From positions 154,170 through 218,169 of the forward strand of contig JACKEJ010000014.1 of the NCBI GenBank assembly GCA_020633055.1: DNA of 64,000 nucleotides, read 5' to 3'. The position numbers were made by a program, and so were the translations under genes. Source of the stretch: Sandaracinaceae bacterium. GTDB taxonomy: Bacteria > Myxococcota_A > Polyangia > Polyangiales > Houyiibacteriaceae. Below, in pieces: positions 44,001 to 52,154 of this stretch (position 1 is its first letter; every line of letters starts with the position of its first letter). The notes below the pieces were generated by a model. That model was not told the DNA's origin. It saw only the letters and a program-made list of their open reading frames with translations, and made no database searches.

Positions 44001-44515
44001 GTGGACCCGAGCGAGATGGTCGCGAGGCGCTGGGGCGGCACTTGGGTGCGGAGATCGGCGACAACAACTCCGGTACAACCGACCGCACAGGCGGCACCCG
44101 TCCCGACGGTCTCGGACGCCGCCCCGATGGGACACCGATCATCCATGACCACAAGCACTCCCGCACCGACAACCCAAACAACCCGCAGGCCGTATCGAAC
44201 ACGCCTCAGATGGACGCTCAGCGCGGATTGGGGGGCGAGCATCACGTCACGCTCACCAGCGACCATCCCGACCTAGGTGGGACCCCACCTCGACCCCGCC
44301 CGACTGGCCCGCTGGCAAGCGGCGGCACCAACGTGCACTACGTGGAGACTGCTCCGCCGCCAGGTGGCGGCGATCCGATCCCGACGGTGACCCACTCATG
44401 GAGCGATGGTCGGGAAGGACGACCGCTTGGTTGGCAACCCGTCACGCACGGCACCGGCGCCAGCCGCGTTGAGTGGAACGCCGCCTCCCGCCAGTGGGTC
44501 CCTGCACCCGAATGA
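41072..44515 (+). CDS. 5'-truncated RHS cassette with PD-(D/E)XK-like tip
   Basis: GTG at 41072 follows an in-frame TGA and a GAGGGAG sequence, so limited expression is possible. The frame starts at VGVVDYAERTLRV, losing the plug domain and about 150 core residues. The core is the B lineage, ending with GGLNLYGYCADGNPLRDVDLRGL region (about 43590-43665). The 280-residue tip starts NKPCPGNCPQQ. It carries TRPDGLGRRPDG followed by IIHDHKHSR and QMDAQRGLGG, i.e. an Asp then D/E-x-K spacing as in restriction-endonuclease-like toxins, with D-H-K in place of E-x-K. The tail is Pro/Gly-rich (GTPPRPRPTG, SWSDGREGRPLGW). Nuclease activity is a prediction from this spacing only. Immunity candidates follow at 44556 and 45343. 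Confidence 0.82.
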   Translation: MGVVDYAERTLRVAWDREGLLRSVVWLTPEGQRQLLVYEYDRYGFLLGGKDAYGKAFAFSYDDAGYMTRKVNRRGHAFEYAYDGAGRCTRARGEHGEVALLLTYLPTKQCTLVTHEENGAQWWYRYEPTGTLLEIEDPYGGIRSFQLDERGQPVAEVDATGQVYPYVRDAAGAVLGKRDPTGHVRPLDAAPHEVAAALEYEGPEVALEWEHGRLVPLGFDVPWSGSLPPQVPAAARAALAGAEVAGVEREDRDAFDTLVRVEKSMGGEVLRRTYRYDGTGNLERYTDFDGGTWEYVFREWTACVEAHDPLGGVTRFERSGWNDLLAVVDPGGTESRYEYDLKRRLVTVSRHDKVRERYTYDAVDRLSAKLREDGTPLVQYTHGPGALLQKRATCDGQQETFEHDARGYKTLAANAAGECRFEHTAAGRRKADLRDDEGVRVRFAGERVLGIQTLGVGVQYHYPSGDTVLVVDPTDRVHRVQRLGAGIVQRDLASGVTEVSQHDGRGHCLSKTRFRGGADRVERPWTRRFWRSGEGDLRAREDSLRGTTRYAYDAAHRLATVTHADGRQEAYTHDAAGNLRAKPGLRDAHVGGRDDGLVQLDRGNRLYRANGDRFEYDERDHVQSRSGTWGKLVYEHDALDRLRRISFAAAEAGEAYPPGHPAYGLEIHRYGAPETVWEADYDALGRRTEVRAYGRDADGARVCERSRFWWYGDRLAAEEGPAGSLRVYVYIDERALVPFMAVDYASREEATERPEDGERYYYFTDHRGCPERVEDDDGEVVWEATVHPYGECEVHVGADFHQPLRFPGHYHDATTGLHCNRFRYYSPELGRYLESDPVGIQGGLNLYGYCADGNPLRDVDLRGLNKPCPGNCPQQTPPEEGAAAEGTDPPQAGGDASAPRRTDDEALGSDDHLTPEQRRHFRRRIIAAQTAGDAAGARQARYDRNCTSRDNRGMPHRDPAAWQADATRAQANRDGSRGPERDGREALGRHLGAEIGDNNSGTTDRTGGTRPDGLGRRPDGTPIIHDHKHSRTDNPNNPQAVSNTPQMDAQRGLGGEHHVTLTSDHPDLGGTPPRPRPTGPLASGGTNVHYVETAPPPGGGDPIPTVTHSWSDGREGRPLGWQPVTHGTGASRVEWNAASRQWVPAPE

Positions 44516-44555
44516 CGCTCACCATCTTTCACTTCCGACTCAACCCAACGCACTC

Positions 44556-45350
44556 ATGACCATTGCGCAAATCATCCTTCAGGGGCCACCCGTCCTCCGA
44601 GACCCCAACACCCTCACTACGCTGCTCCAGTGCCTAGCCGACGCAGGGTGGGAGCCGACGAAGTGGTCCGCGACGGAGCGCGGCGGCGTGCCCTACGTGT
44701 TGGACGACGCTGTTGCGAGGATGCGAGCTGGCGCCTACTCTCTCTACTTCAAACGGAACCGCGCCCCCAAGTGGGATGGATACTTCAACACTTCAGGACC
44801 TACATCTATCCTCGTCCTGGAGCCCGCCTCGGTCCCTCTCGGCCGCATGACCGAACACTGGGCTCTTGGAGACGCGCTGGCCAACATCCTCACCCCTGAC
44901 TTCGGCGATGTGGCCGCGCTCCCCTGGGACCCGGTTCCGTTTCCCACGACGGTCGAGGAATACACCGACCCTGACTCAGCCGCGCTGAGACTCATGCGGG
45001 GCTGCGCTGGCGGCTTCTTTCAAGGAGGCATCATTGCGCTCTCCACGCGCACGTACTTCGGGCCAAACTACATCGCGCAGTTTGGACGTGAGTTCTTGCT
45101 TGAAACGCCGGCGATCGTGACGGAGCTTCCCTGGGGCGGCATCCGCATCGACCTGCATGAGCGGCCCTGGGAAGCGACCCAGCAGGAGCTTCTCGCGGTT
45201 TACCACCCCGCGATGACACACCTCCGGCGCTCGCCAGTGGTTACGACGTTCAAGGCACGAACACGGGCAGATGGAACACTCGCAGTCGACGTGAAGAAGG
45301 GCCCCGCCTTCAAGATGGTGGACTACCGAAAGCCGGCCCCGCATGTCTGA
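44556..45350 (+). CDS. Probable immunity protein for the PD-(D/E)XK-like tip
   Basis: ATG at 44556 (MTIAQIILQG) is preferred; it overlaps the end of a 15-codon frame (44512-44559) that itself overlaps the RHS stop, giving a chain of coupled stops and starts. The 264-residue protein has YSLYFKRNRAPKWDGYFNTSGPTSILVLE and WALGDALANILTPDFGDVAALPW. No family is recognised with confidence. Toxin-adjacent position and the following pentapeptide gene, overlapping by 8 bp, support an immunity role. Confidence 0.6.
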   Translation: MTIAQIILQGPPVLRDPNTLTTLLQCLADAGWEPTKWSATERGGVPYVLDDAVARMRAGAYSLYFKRNRAPKWDGYFNTSGPTSILVLEPASVPLGRMTEHWALGDALANILTPDFGDVAALPWDPVPFPTTVEEYTDPDSAALRLMRGCAGGFFQGGIIALSTRTYFGPNYIAQFGREFLLETPAIVTELPWGGIRIDLHERPWEATQQELLAVYHPAMTHLRRSPVVTTFKARTRADGTLAVDVKKGPAFKMVDYRKPAPHV

Positions 45351-45960
45351 CGCCTCCTTGGTTCCGGACCCGGCTGCGGTCGCGCTGCTGAACCCTGCAG
45401 TGGGCGCGGACAATCCCGTGGAGGAGCTCTCTTTCGCGGACGCGCAGCTGCCGATGTCAGCGCTGCCGCGCCTCAACCTCCGCTACTCGGGTGGCAGCGG
45501 GGTCGACTTCCGCGGCTCGGACCTGACCGAGAGCCAGTTCTGCGAGTGTGGCTTCCCGGCGAGCGACTTTCGCTGGGCCGTGCTCGACTTCGCGTGGGCG
45601 TTCGACACCTCGTTCGCCGAGTCCAAGTTCGACGAGGTCGAAGCCGCCGGTCTAGAACTCGTCAGCTGCGACCTACGCGGCTCCTCGTGGACCGCAGCAC
45701 AGCTCGCTGGTGCACGTTGGCGCTGGTCCCTGGCTGACACCTACCCCCACGTCGAGCGCGCCGACTTCACGGGCGCCGACTTCACCAAGGCCGAGCTCAC
45801 CGGCGGGCGCTTCGGGGGGGCATCGTTCAAGGACGTCACCTTTGTGGACGCGACCCTCGTCGACTGCGACTTCCGCGGCGCGTGCATAGATGGTGCGTGC
45901 TTCGACGGTGCGACCCTCCAAGAGGTGAAGTTCGACCCAGGTCGAGGGCCCACCAGCTAG
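45343..45960 (+). CDS. Pentapeptide-repeat protein
   Basis: 205 residues; the ATG overlaps the previous stop by 8 bp. Repeats of the A(D/N)LxX type run through most of the protein: VDFRGSDLTESQFCECGFPASDFRWAVLDF, DFTGADFTKAELTGGRFGGASF, ATLVDCDFRGACIDGACFDGATLQEVKF. They predict a right-handed quadrilateral beta-helix of about six coils. Pentapeptide proteins of this sort can mimic DNA (Qnr/MfpA) or act as immunity factors in polymorphic-toxin loci. Next to a nuclease-like tip, a DNA-mimic antitoxin role is an attractive guess. Confidence 0.8.
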   Translation: MSDASLVPDPAAVALLNPAVGADNPVEELSFADAQLPMSALPRLNLRYSGGSGVDFRGSDLTESQFCECGFPASDFRWAVLDFAWAFDTSFAESKFDEVEAAGLELVSCDLRGSSWTAAQLAGARWRWSLADTYPHVERADFTGADFTKAELTGGRFGGASFKDVTFVDATLVDCDFRGACIDGACFDGATLQEVKFDPGRGPTS

Positions 45961-46357
45961 CGGACTTCACGCTCCAGCGAGCGCATGGCATGCGATCCCG
46001 CAGCAGCGTTGACAACCGAAGCGGACTGCGACCTCCCCCGCTCCAACAGCCCAGATGCGTGCACAGGAAGAATCAAGGGGTTCCTGATCCGGCGAGCGGT
46101 GTGGACCGCGACGGATCAACCGTAGACCGCCCCCTCTCGAGGTCGTGCGGCCAGGTCCGTCGCAGCCTCCGCAGCTGGCACGAGCCTGGTTGAACTGAAC
46201 GCGCTCGGCACATGCTCGAGGACGAGCGTCGCGTGGTGGACGAACTGGAGAGGACCACCCACGACGAGGATGTCGACCAGGGTCTGGTTCAGGACCACGC
46301 GCGCTGACGGTCCCCGAGGTCGCGCGCCCGACGACGCAGGCCGACGCCAACATCAAC
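45961..46357. other. Cassette junction: motif, transposase scar, TPR-gene scrap
   Basis: TTGACAACCGAA lies at 46009. The minus strand of about 46100-46215 encodes the end of the integrase-type transposase (RACAERVQFNQARASCGG), like the copies at 25.1 and 63.8 kb. It is joined at CGAGGACGAGCG (about 46219) to about 45 bp of the TPR-gene end. From 46293 the sequence becomes the duplication of 11457 onward. No intact gene is seen. Confidence 0.65.
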
Positions 46358-49300
46358 ATGCTGGTGGCCAGCCTGAACACGAGCACGGCGGCCGTGGTGA
46401 CGCCGCCCAACCCCGAGCACGGGGCGCTCGGCGTGGCGCAGTCCGTGTTGGGCGGGGTGCTGGGGTTGGTGGGCGCCCCCTTCGACCTCATGGACACCGG
46501 CATCGCGATGGCCGCCAACGCGGTGTTCGGCAACGGCGTGGCGCTGCCTGCGCTGACGCTGGGCGCCATGCACGTGGGCAGCATGCACGGGCACCTGCAC
46601 CCGCCCAGCCTGATCCCACCTGCGCCCATGGTGCCCCTGCCCAGCCTCGGCGTCGCGCAGCTGGCCTCCTGCGCGTCCGTGCTGATCGGCGGCATGCCCG
46701 CCATCCGGGCCGGGGACATGGGCGTGGCGCTCACGTGCGTCTCGCTCGCGCCGGTGTTCGAGATCGGGACGGGCTCCAGCAACGTGTTCATCGGAGGCGC
46801 CCGGGCGGGTCGCGCGATGGACCTCACGCTGCACTGCAACCCGATGGGCGGGGGCGCGTTCATGATCGGCATGGCCGTCGCAGGCGCCGCGCTCGGCGTG
46901 CTGGGGGCCGCGACCTCCGCGATGGACTCGTCCGCGTCGAGCGACGCCGAGGCAGCTGCGTCGGCCGCCGGAGACGCCGCCGCGGCGGAGGCTGCCGGCG
47001 CGGCCGCGGCAGGGCAGGCGCTGGGGGCGGCGACCAGCGCAGCCCAAGCGGCGCTGGACGTGGCGGCGCTCGCGTTGATGCTGATGTGCGGCAAGGACCC
47101 GGGCGTCGGCCCTGGCATCGGCATGATGGTCCCGCTGCAGGCGAACGTCCTGATCGGCGGGGTACCCATCCCCAACTCGCTGGACATGGCCAAGGACCTG
47201 TTCAAGGCGGCGCGGCGCCTCGCTCGCGCGGCTCGGGGGCGCGTGCGTCGTCGAGCAGGACACGGGGAAGACGCCACCACTCACGGGCACTGCGACACCT
47301 GCTGATGTCTGCGCCTTCCAACAAGCCAGGCTGCGCGTCGTTGGGACCAAGCTGGGTCGGCGACCCGGTCGACGTCATCACCGGCGAGATGCGCGACGAG
47401 GCCACGGAGTTCCGTCTCCGAGGCCCTGTACCGTTCGCGTGGGTGCGCCACCTCAGCACGGCGTGGGTGCTCGAACAGCGCCAGAACGGATGGGGGCACC
47501 GCCACGCCTTCGACCGCTGCCTGCGCTTCGACCTCGACGGCGTGCGCTACGAGCGACCCGACGGCCCGACCGTCGAGTTCCACGTGCTTTCGCAGGTTGG
47601 TGCGCGGGATGCTCGGCAGGGCCACGTGCTGGAGCGCGTGGGCGAGGACCTGTACCAGGTCCGCAAGGTTGGCGAGCCCATCTACGAGCTACGACGGGCG
47701 TTCGGGCGCAAGCGCCGCGAGGCCAAGCTCGTCCGCATGGTCGACGGGCTGCACGAAGCGCACTTCGACTACGACGGGCAGGAACGACTGGTGGGCGTCG
47801 TGGACTACGCACACCGCACGCTGCGGGTGGAGTACACGCGGGAGGGGCTGCTGCGGGCCATCGTGTGGCTGCGTCCGGAGGGGCAGGTCACGTGCGTGGA
47901 GTACGAGTACGACCGCCATGGGTTCCTGCTCGGGGGGCGGGACGCCTACGGGAAGGCCTTCCGCTACGACTACGACGATGCGGGTCGCGTGGTCCGGAAG
48001 GTGAACCGACGCGGAGTCGCGTTCGAGTACGTGTACGACGACGCGGGGCGCTGTGTCAGGGCGCGAGGCGAGCACGGGGAAGTCGGGATCACGCTCGCGT
48101 ACCGTCCAGAGGCGCGGGAGACCACGGTCACCCACGAGTCGACGGACGCACAGTGGATGTACCGCTACGAGCCCGAAGGGACGCTGCGGGAGATCGAGGC
48201 GCCGGACGGTGGCATTCACACGTTCGTCCTCGCGGATGATGGGCACGTCGTCGCCGAAGTGGACGCCTCTGGGCAGGTCTGGCCCTACGCCCGAGACGGC
48301 GCAGGGCGTGCCTACGGCAAGCGAGATGGCTACGGGTACCTGCGCCCGCTGGACGCGGAGCCGCACCGCGTGGCGCCGGCCCTCGCGCACCGAATGGCCG
48401 AGACTGCGTTGGGGTGGGAACATGGTGGACTCGAAGCGCCAGGCTTCGAGGTGCCGTGGGCTACGTCGCTGCCGCCTCAGCTTCCGCTCGAGGCACGGCA
48501 GGCGCTGGTGGGCGCCGAGCACACCGGTGTGGAGCGGGAGGTGCGGGACGACTTCGACACGCTCGTGCGCGTCGAGAAGTCGATGTCGGGGCAGGAGGTG
48601 CGGCGGACGTATCGCTACGACGGCACCGGCAACACCGAGCGCTTCACGGACTTCGACGGGGGCACTTGGCAGTACGTCTACCGGGAGTGGACACAGCACG
48701 TCGAGGAGGTGGACCCACTCGGCGGAGTGACGCAGCTGGAGCACACCCCGTGGGACCGGCTGACGCGGGTGGTGGACCCCGGGGGCACGGAGAGCGCGTA
48801 CACCTATGACGCGCAGCACCGTCTGGCCGAGGTGCATCGGCATGGGCGGATGCGTGAGCGCTACGTCTACGACCCCATAGGACGGCTGATCGAGAAGCAG
48901 GGCCCAGAGGGCAGCGCGCTGGTGCGCTACAAGCGCGGCCCGGGCAGCGTGCTGATGAAGCGCGAAGGCCACGACGGCACGTGCGAGGTGTTCGAGCGGG
49001 ACGCGCATGGGCGCAAGACCAGCGCCACCAACGCGCAGGCCGCGTGCACGTTTGCGCACACCTACGGGGGACTGCGCACGGCGGACCTGCGCGCCGACGA
49101 AGGCGTGCGCACGCGCTTCCTGGGGCGCGAGGCGCTCGAGGTAGAGACGCTCGGGGTGCGCGTGCGCTACCTGCGGCCGCAGGCGGACACGCTGCTGGTG
49201 GTGGACCCGACGGACCGCGTGCACCGCGTGCAGCGGCTGGGCGCGGGGATTGTGCGGCGGGAGCTGGCGAGCGGGACCACCGAGGTATCGCAGCACGACG

Positions 49301-50440
49301 GGCGCGGACGCTGCTGGGGCAAGACGAGCTACTGGGACTCGGGGAGCAAGCGGCCGTGGACGCGCAAGTTCTGGCGGTCGGGCGAGGGCGACCTGCTGGC
49401 GCGCGAAGACTCGCTGCGGGGGACATCGCGCTACACCTACGACGCCGCCCACCGGCTGACCAGCGTCACCGACGCCGACGGGCGACAGGGCGAGTACGCT
49501 CACGATGCCGCCGGCAACCTGCGCAAGAAGCCGGGCCTGGCCGACGCGCATGTGGGCGGGCGGGACGACGGGCTGGTGCAGGTGGACCGTGGCAACCGGC
49601 TCTACCGCGCGAACGGCGACCGCTTTGACTACGACACGCGTGACCACGTGCGTGCGCGGCACGGCGCGTGGGGCAAGCTCGGCTACGAACACGACGCGCT
49701 CGACCGCCTGCGACGCATCACGTTTGCGGCGGCTGAAGCGGGCGAGACGTACCCACCCGGGCACCCGGCCTACGGCCTGGAGCTGCACCGCTACGGAGCG
49801 CCCGAGACCGTCTGGGAGGCGGACTACGACCCCCTCGGCAGGCGCACCGAGACACGCGTCTACGGCGCTCCCGACGCTACAGGCGAGCGCGCCTGCGCCC
49901 GCTCCCGCTTCTGGTGGGACCGGGACCGGCTCGCCGCCGAAGAGGGCCCGGACGGCGCGCTGCGCGTGTACGTGTACGCCGACGTCGAAGCGCTGGTGCC
50001 CTTCATGTGGGTGGACTACGCGTCACGCGAAGAAGCCAGCGAGCGCCCTCAGGACGGCGAGCGCTACTATGTCTTCACCGATCACCGCGGCTGCCCCGAG
50101 CGCGTGGAGGACGACGGCGGCGAGGTGGTGTGGGAGGCCACCATCCACCCCTACGGCGAGTGCGAAGTGCACGTCGGCGCGGACTTCCACCAGCCCCTGC
50201 GCTTTCCTGGGCACTATCACGACGCTGCCACCGGCCTGCACTACAACCGCTTTCGGTACTACTCGCCCGAGCTCGGCCGCTACCTCGAGAGCGACCCCGT
50301 TGGCGTCGCCGGTGGGCTCAACCTCTACGGCTACTGCTGCGACAGCAACCCGCTGCGCGACGTCGACCTCCGCGGGCTGACCCAGAACTGCCCGCGCCGG
50401 CGCGGTGAGGACGGTGCCTCCGAGGAAGGTGCAGACGCCG
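46293..50440 (+). repeat. ~4.15-kb duplication of 11457-15604
   Basis: PAAR-like gene and RHS core are copied with a constant offset of 34,836 bp and no indels; only scattered substitutions are seen (e.g. GACGCCCCCCAAC versus GACGCCGCCCAAC). Substitutions rise from about 15467/50303, at the end of the RHS core, and similarity is lost within the tip linker. Confidence 0.9.
46358..47305 (+). CDS. PAAR-like (DUF4150) protein, second copy, N-terminally shortened
   Basis: The 315-residue protein starts at ATG 46358 (MLVASLNTS), which is residue 49 of the copy at 11378; the sequence upstream of 46293 is different and offers no earlier start in this frame. All recognisable parts (hydrophobic segments, HGHLHPPSLIPPAPM, VLIGGVPIPNS) are present and identical to the first copy. 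The stop overlaps the RHS start (TGATG). Because the first 48 residues are polar and Thr/Pro-rich, it may still function on the spike. No vgrG or TPR gene precedes it, so it would depend on the VgrG at 7.3 kb. Confidence 0.82.
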   Translation: MLVASLNTSTAAVVTPPNPEHGALGVAQSVLGGVLGLVGAPFDLMDTGIAMAANAVFGNGVALPALTLGAMHVGSMHGHLHPPSLIPPAPMVPLPSLGVAQLASCASVLIGGMPAIRAGDMGVALTCVSLAPVFEIGTGSSNVFIGGARAGRAMDLTLHCNPMGGGAFMIGMAVAGAALGVLGAATSAMDSSASSDAEAAASAAGDAAAAEAAGAAAAGQALGAATSAAQAALDVAALALMLMCGKDPGVGPGIGMMVPLQANVLIGGVPIPNSLDMAKDLFKAARRLARAARGRVRRRAGHGEDATTHGHCDTC

Positions 50441-51066
50441 AGCAGGCCACCAACGCAGATGGGGATGCAACGCAACCGTCACCAGAGCCGACCCCTGCGA
50501 GACCCCGAAGACCAACGGAACGCGAGCGCCACGCAGACACTCGTGATCGGCAAGGACGGGCATTTGACGACCTCTCGACTCAAGAACAATCTGACCGGCG
50601 GGCGGCTCACCGCGCCTACACAGATGGACTCCCCACGATAAACGGTCGAAGAGCCCGCTCACCCTCCGTGTTTGATATGAACTGGGACCCTACAACTCGC
50701 CGCTACCACCTACCCGAAGACACCTCCGCTGGGCGTCAGGCCCGAGAACGAGGAAGAGACCACGTCCAGTACGATGATCAGGGGAACCCTAACCTTGCAC
50801 CGTTCAACCATCCAGACCTTGGAGGGGAACCAGTCCCGTTCTCCGGATTTTCGTCAGACCGCGACGCAAACATGCGCGGATTTCGGGACGGCGCACGAGA
50901 GGATCTTGGAGACGGGTGGCCTCCACATCCAAGAAACGCGTCTGGCACAGCCCCACAGGGGTGGACGTGGCATGAAACCCGGAATGGCGATGGATACTTG
51001 GTACCGACCGACCTACACGACGCCGTCCCGCACACCGGCGGTGTCTCCGCCGCACAGGAGATCTAG
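47305..51066 (+). CDS. Second full-length RHS effector, WHE-type HNH tip
   Basis: ATG at 47305 overlaps the PAAR stop. The protein (1253 residues) is identical in the listed translation to the RHS at 12469 from the plug motif GDPVDVITGE to GRYLESDPVG. It then has a different tip of about 225 residues beginning TQNCPRRRGEDGA. The tip ends WTWHETRNGDGYLVPTDLHDAVPHTGG, matching the WHH nuclease pattern (HNH/endonuclease VII superfamily) with the second His replaced by Glu; PSVFDMNWDP and LAPFNHPDLGG lie upstream. DNA cleavage is the family expectation; the H-to-E change might alter metal binding. The SUKH-ankyrin gene 2 bp downstream is the likely antidote. Confidence 0.9.
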   Translation: MSAPSNKPGCASLGPSWVGDPVDVITGEMRDEATEFRLRGPVPFAWVRHLSTAWVLEQRQNGWGHRHAFDRCLRFDLDGVRYERPDGPTVEFHVLSQVGARDARQGHVLERVGEDLYQVRKVGEPIYELRRAFGRKRREAKLVRMVDGLHEAHFDYDGQERLVGVVDYAHRTLRVEYTREGLLRAIVWLRPEGQVTCVEYEYDRHGFLLGGRDAYGKAFRYDYDDAGRVVRKVNRRGVAFEYVYDDAGRCVRARGEHGEVGITLAYRPEARETTVTHESTDAQWMYRYEPEGTLREIEAPDGGIHTFVLADDGHVVAEVDASGQVWPYARDGAGRAYGKRDGYGYLRPLDAEPHRVAPALAHRMAETALGWEHGGLEAPGFEVPWATSLPPQLPLEARQALVGAEHTGVEREVRDDFDTLVRVEKSMSGQEVRRTYRYDGTGNTERFTDFDGGTWQYVYREWTQHVEEVDPLGGVTQLEHTPWDRLTRVVDPGGTESAYTYDAQHRLAEVHRHGRMRERYVYDPIGRLIEKQGPEGSALVRYKRGPGSVLMKREGHDGTCEVFERDAHGRKTSATNAQAACTFAHTYGGLRTADLRADEGVRTRFLGREALEVETLGVRVRYLRPQADTLLVVDPTDRVHRVQRLGAGIVRRELASGTTEVSQHDGRGRCWGKTSYWDSGSKRPWTRKFWRSGEGDLLAREDSLRGTSRYTYDAAHRLTSVTDADGRQGEYAHDAAGNLRKKPGLADAHVGGRDDGLVQVDRGNRLYRANGDRFDYDTRDHVRARHGAWGKLGYEHDALDRLRRITFAAAEAGETYPPGHPAYGLELHRYGAPETVWEADYDPLGRRTETRVYGAPDATGERACARSRFWWDRDRLAAEEGPDGALRVYVYADVEALVPFMWVDYASREEASERPQDGERYYVFTDHRGCPERVEDDGGEVVWEATIHPYGECEVHVGADFHQPLRFPGHYHDAATGLHYNRFRYYSPELGRYLESDPVGVAGGLNLYGYCCDSNPLRDVDLRGLTQNCPRRRGEDGASEEGADAEQATNADGDATQPSPEPTPARPRRPTERERHADTRDRQGRAFDDLSTQEQSDRRAAHRAYTDGLPTINGRRARSPSVFDMNWDPTTRRYHLPEDTSAGRQARERGRDHVQYDDQGNPNLAPFNHPDLGGEPVPFSGFSSDRDANMRGFRDGAREDLGDGWPPHPRNASGTAPQGWTWHETRNGDGYLVPTDLHDAVPHTGGVSAAQEI

Positions 51067-51068
51067 CC

Positions 51069-51917
51069 ATGCGAATTGCTGACCTTATCGAGTTGAGCAC
51101 TGCTCCTGCAAGCGAAGGAGAGATCATGAAGTTCGAGAGCGAGTACGCTACAAAACTTCCAGAATCCGTGACCAATGCCCTTCGCCGCACCAATGGTGGA
51201 CCGTTCCTACCCGGCGCAGTGCTTCGGGTTCCCGACGGAAGTGTCTCTGGGTCCCTCTATATGCTGCCGATTGAGCAATTTGGCGCTACAACCAAGTCGC
51301 TCGTAGGGCTCGTGAGTGGCACATCCGTGTGGGCCCGTGACGGAAGCGGTAACGCGATCGTTTTTGTTGACGAGGACCATTTCTTCTGGGACCACAATAC
51401 CGACGAGATGATCCCGCTGGGCATTGGGGAAGACGGCTTTGTGTCGTCGATGGAAGTGCGGAAGGTACAACAAGATCCGCGGCGTCAGTCTCTGGAGGAC
51501 GCACTCACGAGCGGTCGTCATCTCATCGAACTCGTTCAAGATGGCACCGCTGGCGATATCGACAAGGCGGTGAGTTTCGCAATCTACCACGGCTACAGCG
51601 ATCATGTACGTGAGGTGGTGGAGCGCGGCATTGCGCTATCACTGGAGCGCGCACTGCATCACGCATCACGTGCCGGTGAAGTTGGTCTGATCGAGTACCT
51701 CGTTGGTGCAGGGGCAGACATTGATGGACGACTTCGAGCGAATACGCCCCTCATGTCGGCTGCTAGCGCCAACCAGCTCGAGAGTGCGCGACTGCTGGTG
51801 AGGTTGGGAGCCAACCTTTCGATCGTGTCGAGCCAAGGAGATACCGCAGCGAGGATTGCTCGCGTCACTGGCAACACGAAGTTGGCCGAATTCCTCGAAG
51901 GTGCCGGCGGCGCGTAA
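51069..51917 (+). CDS. SUKH (SMI1/KNR4) plus ankyrin immunity protein
   Basis: ATG at 51069, 2 bp after the RHS stop. 282 residues. The N-terminal ~140 residues match the SUKH fold (EGEIMKFESEYATKLPESVTNALRRTNGGPF, LYMLPIEQF, SGNAIVFVDEDHFFWDHNTDEMIPLG). The C-terminal ~110 residues are ankyrin repeats (ALHHASRAGEVGLIEYLVGAGADIDGR, TPLMSAASANQLESARLLVRLGANL). SUKH proteins are established immunity partners of nuclease tips, and the same two-domain logic is seen with the AHH toxin at 16309. Lower GC than the RHS core. Confidence 0.85.
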   Translation: MRIADLIELSTAPASEGEIMKFESEYATKLPESVTNALRRTNGGPFLPGAVLRVPDGSVSGSLYMLPIEQFGATTKSLVGLVSGTSVWARDGSGNAIVFVDEDHFFWDHNTDEMIPLGIGEDGFVSSMEVRKVQQDPRRQSLEDALTSGRHLIELVQDGTAGDIDKAVSFAIYHGYSDHVREVVERGIALSLERALHHASRAGEVGLIEYLVGAGADIDGRLRANTPLMSAASANQLESARLLVRLGANLSIVSSQGDTAARIARVTGNTKLAEFLEGAGGA

Positions 51918-52154
51918 GCGTGCGGGCCCGCGAGCTCGCGCAGACCGTGCAGAACTTGATGGACACCTGGTCCCGAGAGTGTCGCGACGCTGAAGGCTTG
52001 GAGCGAGCGCTCGCGTTCGTCCAGTCCGCCTGCGCGCGAGCAGCGAACCTGCAGAAGGGGGGTGCTGTTCTTCGCGCTCTGACGCGCGCGTGTCGGCCTG
52101 CGTGCCCCCTTTGACAACTGAAGAGGCCTGACGCTTCTGCGACGACGGGCGTCC
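51918..52154. other. Cassette junction with TTGACAACTGA motif
   Basis: TTGACAACTGAAGAGG lies at 52111, preceded by TGTCGGCC as at 20796. A 64-codon frame (51920-52114; AQTVQNLMDTWSRECRDAEG) looks faintly coding but is unrecognised. RHS-core homology starts at about 52155. Confidence 0.45.
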
